Shown here: piece by piece, positions 24,083 to 31,952 of the stretch
Layout: each line of letters opens with the position of its first letter
Numbering within the stretch: position 1 is the stretch's first letter
DNA from: Clostridiales bacterium
GTDB taxonomy: Bacteria; Bacillota; Clostridia; Christensenellales; Borkfalkiaceae
NCBI GenBank assembly: GCA_015069295.1
Contig: SVIW01000012.1
Span: 1 to 47,587, forward strand
DNA length: 47,587 nt
Direction: 5' to 3'
Program-made: the position numbers and the translations under genes
Notes under the pieces: generated by a model
Told to the model about the DNA's origin: nothing
Database searches by the model: none
What the model saw: only the letters and a program-made list of their open reading frames with translations

Positions 24083-24829
24083 CTATTTCTTTTTCCCTTG
24101 TGTTTTTTGCGTGTATTTATCTAATTTTGTATGGTGGACAAACTTGTTGAGAAGCGCATTTATTTCGTCTAAATTACTATCTAAAATTTTCGTTTTAGTA
24201 TTATAGCTTGTTAAAACATCTCTTAACCAAATAGAAGGCTCAAATTTGCGACTATCCACTTGTTGGACTTTATAGCGAAAATCAAAATCATCGAGGTATA
24301 AATTGTAGTCAAATGTGTTAAATTTATCCCTAATCGCAAACATAATTTTTTTAACGTCATCAATATCACGGAATAAACCGCTATAATCATCAATTAGGGT
24401 GTAAAAAGTTTCAGTGTCAAAATCGGAATAGTTCTTAATTGTGCACACGCCTTTTTTGACAGTATCTTTGAAAATATCATATAATCTTTGTTCATTATCA
24501 TTTTCGGGTAAAATAGGAGGTTTTGTTTGTATGAGTCGTTCGTAATTTTCGTTATACCAACTTTTTATATCGATTAGCTTGCCTAACCTATTGAAGCATT
24601 GGTGGTAAAATTTTATTTGAGCTTGTCTCCGTGCAGAAAAATAATAAATCAAAGGGGTAATAATACCAACTATTGAACCTGCAAATAATGAAATGAAAAT
24701 TGAGCTGATAAAATTAAGAATTTCGTTGTAATCTCGCACAGTAATTTTGAACGTGCAAAAGAAAGAAATTGCAAAAGTTATAATGGCAAGAATAATACAA
24801 GAAACAGTAATGGTTTTATTGGTTTTCAT
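24083..24829 (-). CDS. two-TM protein of unknown function inside the R-M operon
   Basis: 248 aa. Two hydrophobic segments open the protein (about 8-28, ITVSCIILAIITFAISFFC; and about 38-64, ILNFISSIFISLFAGSIVGIITPLIYYF), followed by about 180 cytoplasmic residues that are helical, charged and Tyr/Asp/Lys-rich, ending KYTQKTQGKKK. No known domain is recognised. An AAAGGAG site lies 6 nt before the ATG, and TATAAT on the minus strand (24863-24868), with a poor -35, suggests a promoter of its own. It is markedly more AT-rich than the methylase and helicase genes around it, suggesting separate acquisition. Its position implies a role in defence (effector, anchor or regulator), but that is inference. 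Confidence 0.75.
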   Translation of the reverse strand: MKTNKTITVSCIILAIITFAISFFCTFKITVRDYNEILNFISSIFISLFAGSIVGIITPLIYYFSARRQAQIKFYHQCFNRLGKLIDIKSWYNENYERLIQTKPPILPENDNEQRLYDIFKDTVKKGVCTIKNYSDFDTETFYTLIDDYSGLFRDIDDVKKIMFAIRDKFNTFDYNLYLDDFDFRYKVQQVDSRKFEPSIWLRDVLTSYNTKTKILDSNLDEINALLNKFVHHTKLDKYTQKTQGKKK

Positions 24830-24909
24830 AAAAATCTCCTTTTACTTTTTATGTTAATTTACATTATACTTACCCTAAAAATGTTATTTTGAAACACTTT
24901 TTTGTTAAT

Positions 24910-26415
24910 TTATTCCATTTTCTTAATCATAGACTCGATAAAATCGATTTCTTCTTGTGTTAGGGCGTACTTTGCGTATAATTCTTCGTCTGTCCAAGAT
25001 TTTGAGAAATCCTGCATAGGGACAAAAGTATATACATTTTTAGCAGCATTTTGCGTGTTTTTCTTAAATAAAACGAAAAAGCGGAAAAACTTAGTCATCA
25101 TATAGTTTTTGATGTTTTCAACTATCGCTTTATCGTCATTTGCTCCAATCACAAGATAGGTTTCAGTACAGCATGTGCCTTTCTCTCCAATAAAGGGTTT
25201 ACCTAAAACAAAATACGGGAATTCACCACGTTCACCATAGGCTTTAGAAATAAATACTTTATATTGATTTATCCATTCTTTGTTTTGACGAACATTGTAT
25301 TTTAGTATGTAGCCGTTTTTGGGATATGCAAATACAGGAATCAGATTTACATCTTCTTTTTCATAAATTTTGTCCGTGGCTTCTATTCCAAAGGGTTTAC
25401 GTGGGCTGACTATCTTTTCAAAAGAGGATTCATTGTAATTGCGGACTTTACGCAAAATGCTGATAGCGTTGTTAAAGCGCACAAAACTTTCCGCGTTATC
25501 TTCTAAAAGGGGTCGTGTCATTTCGGTCGTTTTTTGCCCTTCGTGTGAAATAATAGTGCAATCACCCTCATTATCTCTATCCCATAAGAAAAAGCATACA
25601 CCACCTGAAATATCGACGCCAGGAAAACATTCTTCGGCGTTAAAATAGTCTACCAAATGGCGAATGCGTTTATCAGAAAGCATAGTGGCACGAAATTCGT
25701 CTAACCCTTTACCACCCGAAAACCAACGGGACGGAATAATCATAGATAAATAACGCGGTTTCAACTTCTTCGCTTGCTCTACGAATAATTGATAAATAGG
25801 CTTTGCGCTTGAACCTGTACCGCCACCATCGCTGATTTGATACGGGGGATTGCTGATAATTACGTCGAATTTCATATTGAGTATTTCCTTTGCGTCTTTC
25901 TTGTGGATAAATTCGTATGCGTGAGTTTCTAATTCGTCGCCACGGTCGTATTGCCCTTTGTTTGCACCGCAGTAAATACATTTTCCACCCACCCAGGTAT
26001 GGGGCGAACGCTTAAAACGGATATTTCCTTCGGCGGTGTCAAACTTGCTTACCGAAAAATCGGTGTTCGGGTATTTACTGCAATAGATTCCGCGACGGGA
26101 AAGTAAACTCGTGAGTTCGGTAATCGCTATCCCGAAAAGCTGTTTATGAAAAATATGGTTGATACGTTCTTGCAAATCGGGGAATTGCGGTTCAAGCCCT
26201 TTAATCAAGCGTTTTGCAATCTCGCGCAGGAACACGCCCGTTTTACACGCAGGGTCTAAAAACGTAGTGTCGGGGTTTTTGAATAGCTCCTGCGGCAGCA
26301 TATCCAACATTTTGTTTACGATTTCGGGCGGCGTAAACACTTCGTCGTTGGAAAGGTTGGCAAGGCAACTCAAAACGTCGGGGTTATATACTTTGTTGAA
26401 TAAATTTTCACTCAT
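24910..26415 (-). CDS. Eco57I-like N6-adenine DNA methyltransferase
   Basis: 501 aa. It should methylate adenine in the recognition sequence and protect host DNA. Motif X-like DEVFTPPEIV (24-33), SAM-binding motif I FLDPACKTG (52-60, Lys where Gly is usual) and catalytic motif IV NPPY (189-192) are present. CIYCGANKGQYDRGDELETHAYEFI (146-170) holds a CxxC typical of this restriction family. The C-terminal third is the probable target-recognition region. GGAGGG precedes the ATG, which lies within the end of the upstream gene (8-nt overlap). It is presumably the active methylase of the pair. Confidence 0.9.
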   Translation of the reverse strand: MSENLFNKVYNPDVLSCLANLSNDEVFTPPEIVNKMLDMLPQELFKNPDTTFLDPACKTGVFLREIAKRLIKGLEPQFPDLQERINHIFHKQLFGIAITELTSLLSRRGIYCSKYPNTDFSVSKFDTAEGNIRFKRSPHTWVGGKCIYCGANKGQYDRGDELETHAYEFIHKKDAKEILNMKFDVIISNPPYQISDGGGTGSSAKPIYQLFVEQAKKLKPRYLSMIIPSRWFSGGKGLDEFRATMLSDKRIRHLVDYFNAEECFPGVDISGGVCFFLWDRDNEGDCTIISHEGQKTTEMTRPLLEDNAESFVRFNNAISILRKVRNYNESSFEKIVSPRKPFGIEATDKIYEKEDVNLIPVFAYPKNGYILKYNVRQNKEWINQYKVFISKAYGERGEFPYFVLGKPFIGEKGTCCTETYLVIGANDDKAIVENIKNYMMTKFFRFFVLFKKNTQNAAKNVYTFVPMQDFSKSWTDEELYAKYALTQEEIDFIESMIKKME

Positions 26416-27079
26416 TTTCCTGTACCCTCCGATAGTGGGTTACGTATTTCTTAAGGAACGTTCCTTCGTCGCTTGGTATATCGTCTATGCGCATTTGCTT
26501 TTTATCGTCGTTTTGGGCAAGCAATTCCGCGAAGGTGTAATCGCTACGTTGCATTTGAAAGCCTGTGATAAACGCCCATTCGGAAAAGACAATCGGTTCG
26601 TCCGTGTCGTTGCCGTTTTCGTCCACGCATTTCAGCGTAAGCGCGTTTCCGCAAACGATATTGCGTCTGAAGATAAAGCGCACGGCGTCACGCGTCTGGT
26701 TGCTACATTCTTTCTTGCAAACGGCTTTGTATTCCTTATCCCAAATCTTGAACATTCGCTCCCTACAAGCGATAACGTTATCGATTAAAATATCCACGCC
26801 GTAAATGCTTGACGCCGCCAACACGGCGTTTTTTTCATAATCAAGTGCGGATTTTTTGTACTTGCGCTTGACGATTTCAAGTTTGCGCGTAAGGATTTCA
26901 GCAAGGAAATTGCCATCACCGCACGCAGGCTCTAAAAACCTACTGTCAATGCGTTCCGTTTCGTTTTTTACAAGGTCGCACATGGCTTTCACTTCGCGTT
27001 CGTTGGTAAAAACTTCGCCGTGGTCGCGCACCCGTTGCCTTGATTTTGTTTGAGATTTTTGCATAATTTTATCTTTCAT
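26408..27079 (-). CDS. partner methylase-like subunit lacking the catalytic motif
   Basis: 223 aa from the ATG at 27079. It carries HGEVFTNEREVKAMCDLV and SAM motif I RFLEPACGDGNFL (about 47-59), but no NPPY/DPPY motif IV, so it is probably a non-catalytic partner of the 501-aa methylase. An upstream in-frame start (to 27127) is excluded because it lies across the consensus promoter 27087-27115. The predicted transcription start falls at or one base before the ATG, so the message is nearly leaderless; a second in-frame ATG at 27064 is an alternative start. It overlaps the next gene and heads the four-gene R-M operon. Confidence 0.82.
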   Translation of the reverse strand: MKDKIMQKSQTKSRQRVRDHGEVFTNEREVKAMCDLVKNETERIDSRFLEPACGDGNFLAEILTRKLEIVKRKYKKSALDYEKNAVLAASSIYGVDILIDNVIACRERMFKIWDKEYKAVCKKECSNQTRDAVRFIFRRNIVCGNALTLKCVDENGNDTDEPIVFSEWAFITGFQMQRSDYTFAELLAQNDDKKQMRIDDIPSDEGTFLKKYVTHYRRVQENE

Positions 27080-27086
27080 ACCATAT

Positions 27087-27115
27087 ATTATATGTGCAAT
27101 ACACATATTTGTCAA
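27087..27115 (-). promoter_or_regulatory. consensus promoter of the R-M operon
   Basis: On the minus strand TTGACA (27110-27115), 17 nt, TATAAT (27087-27092). The start is predicted near 27080, immediately before the ATG at 27079, giving a leaderless or near-leaderless mRNA. Confidence 0.85.
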
Positions 27116-27130
27116 TGTGTAAAGCACATT
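27091..27130. promoter_or_regulatory. two matched dyad operators in the divergent R-M control region
   Basis: TATGTG-N5-CACATA (27091-27107) and AATGTG-N5-CACATT (27114-27130) are perfect 6-bp inverted repeats with equal 5-nt spacers, centres 23 bp apart. The first covers the -10 and spacer of the R-M promoter, the second its -35 and the region upstream of the regulator gene. This paired arrangement is that of C-protein operators in type II R-M systems. Confidence 0.75.
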
Positions 27131-27147
27131 TTTGTTAAAATATATTT

Positions 27148-27363
27148 ATGGATTTTGGCAAACATTTCAGACAATGCAGAAAGGATGCGAAGCTTTCGCA
27201 AAAATACGTGGCAGATAAATTGGGGATACACCAATCTAATGTTAGTGATTGGGAGAATAATGTTTCACGCCCAGAATACGAAAAATTGATAGAACTTGCA
27301 AAAATTTATAACGCTACGCTGTATGAACTACTTGGGTTGGACGAGAGGGAATTTTTTCGTTGA
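27148..27363 (+). CDS. XRE-family regulator, probable R-M control (C) protein
   Basis: 71 aa, essentially one helix-turn-helix domain (FGKHFRQCRKDAKLSQKYVADKLGIHQSNVSDWENNVSRPEYEKLIELAKIYNATLYELLGL). It diverges from the R-M operon and shares the two-dyad control region. A -10-like TAAAAT (27136-27141) ends 7 nt before the ATG, and there is no ribosome site, so this message also looks leaderless, as for many C genes. After the stop, a +1-frame reading through a T6 run (27352-27357) would extend the protein by 29 residues ending LTEKQKQLLNDFLNSL at 27448, so the present gene may be truncated by a single-T insertion. Confidence 0.85.
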   Translation: MDFGKHFRQCRKDAKLSQKYVADKLGIHQSNVSDWENNVSRPEYEKLIELAKIYNATLYELLGLDEREFFR

Positions 27364-27448
27364 TAAGCGTATAACGTTGATTTTTTTTCCTTCTTCTCTT
27401 ACTGAAAAGCAAAAGCAATTATTAAACGACTTTTTGAATAGTTTATAA
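27364..27448 (+). pseudogene. possible out-of-frame 3' remnant of the C-protein gene
   Basis: Removing one T from the T6 run at 27352-27357 joins the regulator to 29 further codons (VDKRITLIFF...LLNDFLNSL) and a TAA at 27446-27448, giving a 99-aa protein. The tail is amphipathic and protein-like, but only 29 codons long, so chance is possible. Confidence 0.3.
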
Positions 27449-27459
27449 AAAGTAAAACG

Positions 27460-27485
27460 CCCTGTGGAAATCTCTCTCCACAGGG
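27460..27485. terminator. hairpin behind the regulator gene
   Basis: CCCTGTGGA / TCCACAGGG, a 9-bp perfect stem with an 8-nt loop; T tract poor on both strands, so a weak terminator or a processing hairpin. Otherwise the 27364-27602 interval shows no gene beyond the possible tail above. Confidence 0.5.
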
Positions 27486-27602
27486 TTAGTTTAATATAAG
27501 AAAGCGCGGCAAAAAAACTTTTCAAATTTTTGTTTATTTACTAAAAAAAGCGGTTATATATACTTATCTTGAATTTTAGGGGGCGCGAACTCTCTTTGCG
27601 TA

Positions 27603-27636
27603 TTGACAAAAAGGGAAATTCGTGGTATACTATACC
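27603..27636 (+). promoter_or_regulatory. promoter of the SecB-like gene with a palindrome over the -10
   Basis: TTGACA (27603-27608), 17 nt, TATACT (27626-27631). A perfect palindrome GGTATACTATACC (27624-27636) covers the -10, a likely repressor site. Confidence 0.7.
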
Positions 27637-27662
27637 AAGAGAATAATTTTAAGAGGTTTTTT

Positions 27663-28088
27663 ATGAAATACGCACTTGCAAGAATTATGGCGGAAGAAGT
27701 CAGCTACTCGATGAACCGTATCAAGGTCGACAAAGATACGAAGTTCGAAATCAATCCTAAATTTTCCCGTACGGTTAGACGTGCCAACGACAACGAAAAG
27801 ATTTGGTTCGTTACGTTAGAAGTCAACGTAGAATCCACGGAAGATTCGCCCAAGCCTTTCAATTTGAAGGTTCGTTTGGTTGGTATTTTCGAGGCGGAGG
27901 ACGTCAACGACGAAATGGACAGACGCGACCTCGTTATCAATATGACCGAAGTCGTATATCCCTACCTTCGCGCGGCGGTTTCCTCGCTGACGGCAAACGC
28001 GTTCATCAACCCGATGATGTTGCCCGTTATTCCCGCAGGTACGATGTTCCCCGAAGACCGCGGCGAAGCGCCTGAACTGAAAAACTAA
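27663..28088 (+). CDS. SecB-like chaperone family protein
   Basis: 141 aa. The protein resembles SecB-type export chaperones, which keep precursors unfolded for SecA or stabilise toxin-antitoxin pairs: an N-terminal strand region with long beta strands (IWFVTLEVNVES...FNLKVRLVGIFEAED) and a C-terminal helix PYLRAAVSSLTANAFINPMMLPVIP matching the SecB end (YARE-ISDLV..G-FPP--L). The ATG at 27663 follows AAGAGG; a longer TTG start at 27603 coincides with the promoter and is rejected. SecB is scarce in Gram-positive bacteria; no toxin-antitoxin partner adjoins. Identity is moderately supported. Confidence 0.65.
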   Translation: MKYALARIMAEEVSYSMNRIKVDKDTKFEINPKFSRTVRRANDNEKIWFVTLEVNVESTEDSPKPFNLKVRLVGIFEAEDVNDEMDRRDLVINMTEVVYPYLRAAVSSLTANAFINPMMLPVIPAGTMFPEDRGEAPELKN

Positions 28089-28092
28089 AAAC

Positions 28093-28125
28093 AAAACTCC
28101 GTCCCATTGCGGGGCGGAGTTTTTT
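28093..28125 (+). terminator. terminator of the SecB-like gene
   Basis: AAAACTCCGTCCC pairs with GGGGCGGAGTTTT (one G-T pair) and is followed by a T run. Confidence 0.88.
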
Positions 28126-28129
28126 ACGT

Positions 28130-28906
28130 TTAGTTTAATTTTTGCTGTCGCAGCCAAATCCGCATTACGAGTCGGTGGGGCAACAGCTTAACAAGCAGTC
28201 TTTGACCGCGCGTGTAAAGTCCGAAAACGGACACGTCGCGGTTTTTCTTTTTCGCGTCTTTCCACGCCCGCGTTACGATTTGTTTAGGCTCGTACATCAC
28301 GGCGTATTTTTTGACAATCGTATCTTCCGATTTTGCCCGATCGAAAAACGCCGTTTTCGTCCAGAACGGACACACGCACAAGCACCGCGCGCCACGCTTT
28401 TTTTTCAGTTCTCTATTAAACGCCCGACCGTAGGACAGCACGAACGCTTTGCTCGCGCCGTAAGTGGCGATATAGGGTATCGGCTGGAACGCCGCAACCG
28501 AGGCGATAAGGATAACGAGACTGCCCTTTTCAAGGTACGGACAGACCGATTTCGTAACTGAAACGATCGAACGGCAGTTAAGGTCAATCATATTCTCTAA
28601 AACGGCGGTTTTATCGTCCTCAACGGCGGAAAAACGCCCGAACCCCGAAGCGCAAATAAGATACTTAACGCAAGGGTTTTCTGCCTGTAAAGCCGCCGTT
28701 AAAATCGCCGTGGACTCCGTTTTGGACAGGTCGAGAGCAAAAATGCGCAAGGGCAGAGGGGAGAGGGGCTGTAACGCTTTCAAATTCTCCTCGCTGCGCG
28801 CAACGACCCAAATTTCGTCCAACGGCTCGTCTTTTTTTAAAAGGGAAAGGAAGAATTCCTTTCCAATGCCGCTAGATGCGCCCGTAACGATGGCGATAGT
28901 TTTCAT
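28130..28906 (-). CDS. short-chain dehydrogenase/reductase (SDR)
   Basis: 258 aa. Rossmann-fold NAD(P)-dependent oxidoreductase: TGASSGIG (9-16) binds the cofactor, LICASGFG is the NNAG-like position, and S..YGASK (Ser and Tyr-x-x-x-Lys near 135-152) is the catalytic set. The DLNCRSIVSVTKSV helix is the dimer interface. The C-terminal ~60 residues are basic and hydrophobic (GQRLLVKLLPHRLVMRIWLRQQK), as in membrane-associated DltE/YqjQ-like members. It precedes mnmA's end on the same strand with a 42-nt gap. The substrate is unknown. Confidence 0.88.
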   Translation of the reverse strand: MKTIAIVTGASSGIGKEFFLSLLKKDEPLDEIWVVARSEENLKALQPLSPLPLRIFALDLSKTESTAILTAALQAENPCVKYLICASGFGRFSAVEDDKTAVLENMIDLNCRSIVSVTKSVCPYLEKGSLVILIASVAAFQPIPYIATYGASKAFVLSYGRAFNRELKKKRGARCLCVCPFWTKTAFFDRAKSEDTIVKKYAVMYEPKQIVTRAWKDAKKKNRDVSVFGLYTRGQRLLVKLLPHRLVMRIWLRQQKLN

Positions 28907-28948
28907 AAAAATTCCTCCAAAAGGGAAATGATAGGGGCAGGTACGAGT

Positions 28949-30046
<1,098 letters not shown>

Positions 30047-30092
30047 CTAAAGAAATTTTTTTCAGATTTTGAAAATAGTATACCATAATTGC

Positions 30093-30122
30093 TTGCAAAA
30101 TGGAAGTAAAAAATAGTAAAAT
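30093..30122 (+). promoter_or_regulatory. promoter of tRNA-Arg
   Basis: TTGCAA (30093-30098), 18 nt, TAAAAT (30117-30122), 26 nt before the tRNA. Confidence 0.5.
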
Positions 30123-30148
30123 ATAGGTACTTTTTAAAAAGAGGCTAT

Positions 30149-30225
30149 GCACCCGTAGCTCAGCTGGATAGAGCACAGGCCTCCGACGCCTGGTGCCGTT
30201 GGTTCAAATCCAATCGGGTGTACCA
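30149..30225 (+). tRNA. tRNA-Arg (anticodon CCG)
   Basis: Acceptor GCACCCG / CGGGTGT, D arm GCTC...GAGC, anticodon arm CAGGC / GCCTG with loop CTCCGAC (anticodon CCG), T arm GTTGG-TTCAAAT-CCAAT, discriminator A and encoded CCA (30223-30225). First pair is G-T. Confidence 0.95.
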
Positions 30226-30226
30226 A

Positions 30227-30253
30227 AAAACCGCTCCTTTCGGGGCGGTTTTT
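30227..30253. terminator. terminator shared by tRNA-Arg and the XRE gene
   Basis: AAACCGCTCC / GGGGCGGTTT (one T-G pair) with a TTTC loop; A run left and T run right. The stop codon of the minus XRE gene (30252) is at its edge. Confidence 0.85.
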
Positions 30254-30461
30254 AATATTCTTTTAATCCTAACAAATAATCTACGCTCACTTCGAAAAAA
30301 ATAGCCATCTCCGCAAGCACGGATAACGGCGGTTCGCGTTGCGCCTTTTCATAACGCAAATAGGTTACGCTGTTTAACCCTAACTTTTCCGCGGTTTGCC
30401 GTTGCGTTAAGCCCTGTTCTTCCCGTAATTCTTTTAAGCGTTCCCCTAACAATATCTTCAT
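30252..30461 (-). CDS. small XRE-family transcriptional regulator
   Basis: 69 aa, a single HTH domain: [65 protein letters not shown]. It has no sensor domain, so it may act constitutively or through a partner. It diverges from the BspA-like lipoprotein gene (30549); the promoter of that gene contains two ACCANNNTGGT palindromes that are the natural candidates for its binding. AGGTG precedes the ATG. Confidence 0.88.
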   Translation of the reverse strand: MKILLGERLKELREEQGLTQRQTAEKLGLNSVTYLRYEKAQREPPLSVLAEMAIFFEVSVDYLLGLKEY

Positions 30462-30477
30462 TTTTCACCTCTTCTAT

Positions 30478-30529
30478 TTGACATATTACCATTTTGGTAG
30501 TATAATATTTGAAAAACCACCAAATTGGT
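30478..30529 (+). promoter_or_regulatory. consensus promoter of the BspA-like gene with two operators
   Basis: TTGACA (30478-30483), 17 nt, TATAAT (30501-30506). ACCATTTTGGT (30488-30498) sits in the spacer and the perfect palindrome ACCAAATTGGT (30519-30529) lies just after the start site; centres are 31 bp (about three helical turns) apart. Each is followed by AGTATA. Confidence 0.8.
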
Positions 30530-30548
30530 AGTATATTGGAGGCTGTAT

Positions 30549-31697
30549 ATGGGAAAAATGAAAAAATGGTTACTTGGGGCGTTGTCCGTTTTGACGCTGT
30601 GTGCGGTATCCGTAGGGGCTTCGGCTTGCGGCGGGCAGAACGGCGCAGACGGTAAGGACGGCGCGGACGGTAAATCGGCATACCAAATTTGGTTGGACAA
30701 CGGACATACTGGCACGCAGGCAGACTTTTTAGAGTGGTTACAGGGTGATGGCAAAGACGGTGTGGACGGTAAAGACGGTGTGGACGGCAAAGACGGCGCA
30801 GACGGTAAAGACGGCACTGACGGCAAAGATGGTGTGGACGGCAAATCGGCATACCAGATTTGGCTGGATAACGGCTATAAGGGTACGGAAGCGGACTTTT
30901 TAGAATGGTTAAAAGGAGACGGCGTTTCTTCGGCGGAAATTTTGCAATATCAGCGGATCAGCGGTAAGGAGGAATACCGCGTTATCGGTATCGGCACGGT
31001 ATCTTCTTTGGATATAGAGATTCCTGTAACCTATAAGGGGTTTCCCGTAACGGAAATCGGAGAAAGAGCATTTTATGAACAAGTCTATTTGGAAAGCGTA
31101 TCGATACCCGATTCTGTTGCGAGTATCGGCAATTCTGCGTTCTATGGTTGCAAGAGCTTGACGAGCGTAGAAATCTCCGATTCGGTTGCGAGTATCGGTG
31201 ATTCTGCGTTCTATAATTGCACCAGCTTGACGAGCATAGAAATTCCTAATAGTGTAACGAATATCGGTGGTAATGCATTTGCCTATTGTAGCAGTTTAAC
31301 GAAAATCTATTACAATGCAGAGACCGCTACGTGTGGAATCTGCTTATTCACAAGGGCGGGAGCAAACGGCGATGGGGTCACGCTGACGATTGGTGCTAGT
31401 GTGAAGACGCTCCCTTATGAGCTTACTTATGTGGTAGACGAATTTAATAAGCCTAAAATCACCAAGGTCGTTTTTGAAGAAGGCTCGGTTTGCGAAAGTA
31501 TCGAATACACGTTTAAAAATCTCAGTAGTTTGACTAGCATAGAAATTCCTGATTCCGTTACGAGTATTGCGGAGGGCGCGTTCTCTGGTTGCAATAGCTT
31601 GACAATTTATTGCGAGGCGGAAAGTCAGCCGAGCGGTTGGGAGAATAATTGGAATGGCGGTTGTACCGTAGAATGGGGATATAATAAAACGGCTTGA
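30549..31697 (+). CDS. surface lipoprotein with collagen-like GKDG repeats and BspA-type leucine-rich repeats
   Basis: 382 aa from the ATG at 30549 (GGAGG 6 nt upstream). The lipoprotein signal ends GASAC (Cys near 27). Two copies of a short domain, GKSAYQIWLDNGxxGTxADFLEWL (about 41-66 and 98-123), flank a collagen-like run of GKDG(V/A/T)DG triplets. LRR_5/BspA repeats follow (about 160-345), each of the form SLTSIEIPDSVTSIGxxAFxxC. BspA proteins are often adhesins. It is regulated probably by the divergent XRE protein. The collagen-like region is made of nearly identical DNA repeats and is likely to vary in length. Confidence 0.85.
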   Translation: MGKMKKWLLGALSVLTLCAVSVGASACGGQNGADGKDGADGKSAYQIWLDNGHTGTQADFLEWLQGDGKDGVDGKDGVDGKDGADGKDGTDGKDGVDGKSAYQIWLDNGYKGTEADFLEWLKGDGVSSAEILQYQRISGKEEYRVIGIGTVSSLDIEIPVTYKGFPVTEIGERAFYEQVYLESVSIPDSVASIGNSAFYGCKSLTSVEISDSVASIGDSAFYNCTSLTSIEIPNSVTNIGGNAFAYCSSLTKIYYNAETATCGICLFTRAGANGDGVTLTIGASVKTLPYELTYVVDEFNKPKITKVVFEEGSVCESIEYTFKNLSSLTSIEIPDSVTSIAEGAFSGCNSLTIYCEAESQPSGWENNWNGGCTVEWGYNKTA

Positions 31698-31808
31698 GGA
31701 ATTCGGAATTGCGGTAGAAATTAAAAATGAGATACACTCCACGCGGTCGTGTTACTCCCTTGGTCGGTATGACAAATGCGGAATTCGGAATTATGGTGGA
31801 GATTTAAA
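31696..31808. repeat. dispersed palindromic element, copy B
   Basis: Opens GAGGAATTCGGAATTGCGG, continues AGAAATTAAAAATGAGATAC, then GGTCGGTATGACAAATGCGG and a second GGAATTCGGAATTATGG. It is related to copy A at 11636-11768 but ends differently. It begins within the stop codon of the BspA-like gene. Confidence 0.6.
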
Positions 31809-31813
31809 AAGGG

Positions 31814-31841
31814 GAAACGCCCTCGTTTTGGGGGCGTTTTC
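31814..31841 (+). terminator. terminator behind the BspA-like gene
   Basis: AAACGCCC / GGGCGTTT with a TCGTTTTGG-type loop and a T run, about 120 nt after the stop codon. Confidence 0.75.
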
Positions 31842-31896
31842 GTATGCCATTTTTTCAGGAAAGCGTGTTAAAGATTATTATTTTTCGTGCATAGGC

Positions 31897-31925
31897 TTGA
31901 CAGGAATTTCCCCAAAGGCTATAAT
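31897..31925 (+). promoter_or_regulatory. consensus promoter of the phosphatase lipoprotein gene
   Basis: TTGACA (31897-31902), 17 nt, TATAAT (31920-31925). Confidence 0.85.
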
Positions 31926-31952
31926 ATAAACAACAACCGTAAGGAGAAAATT

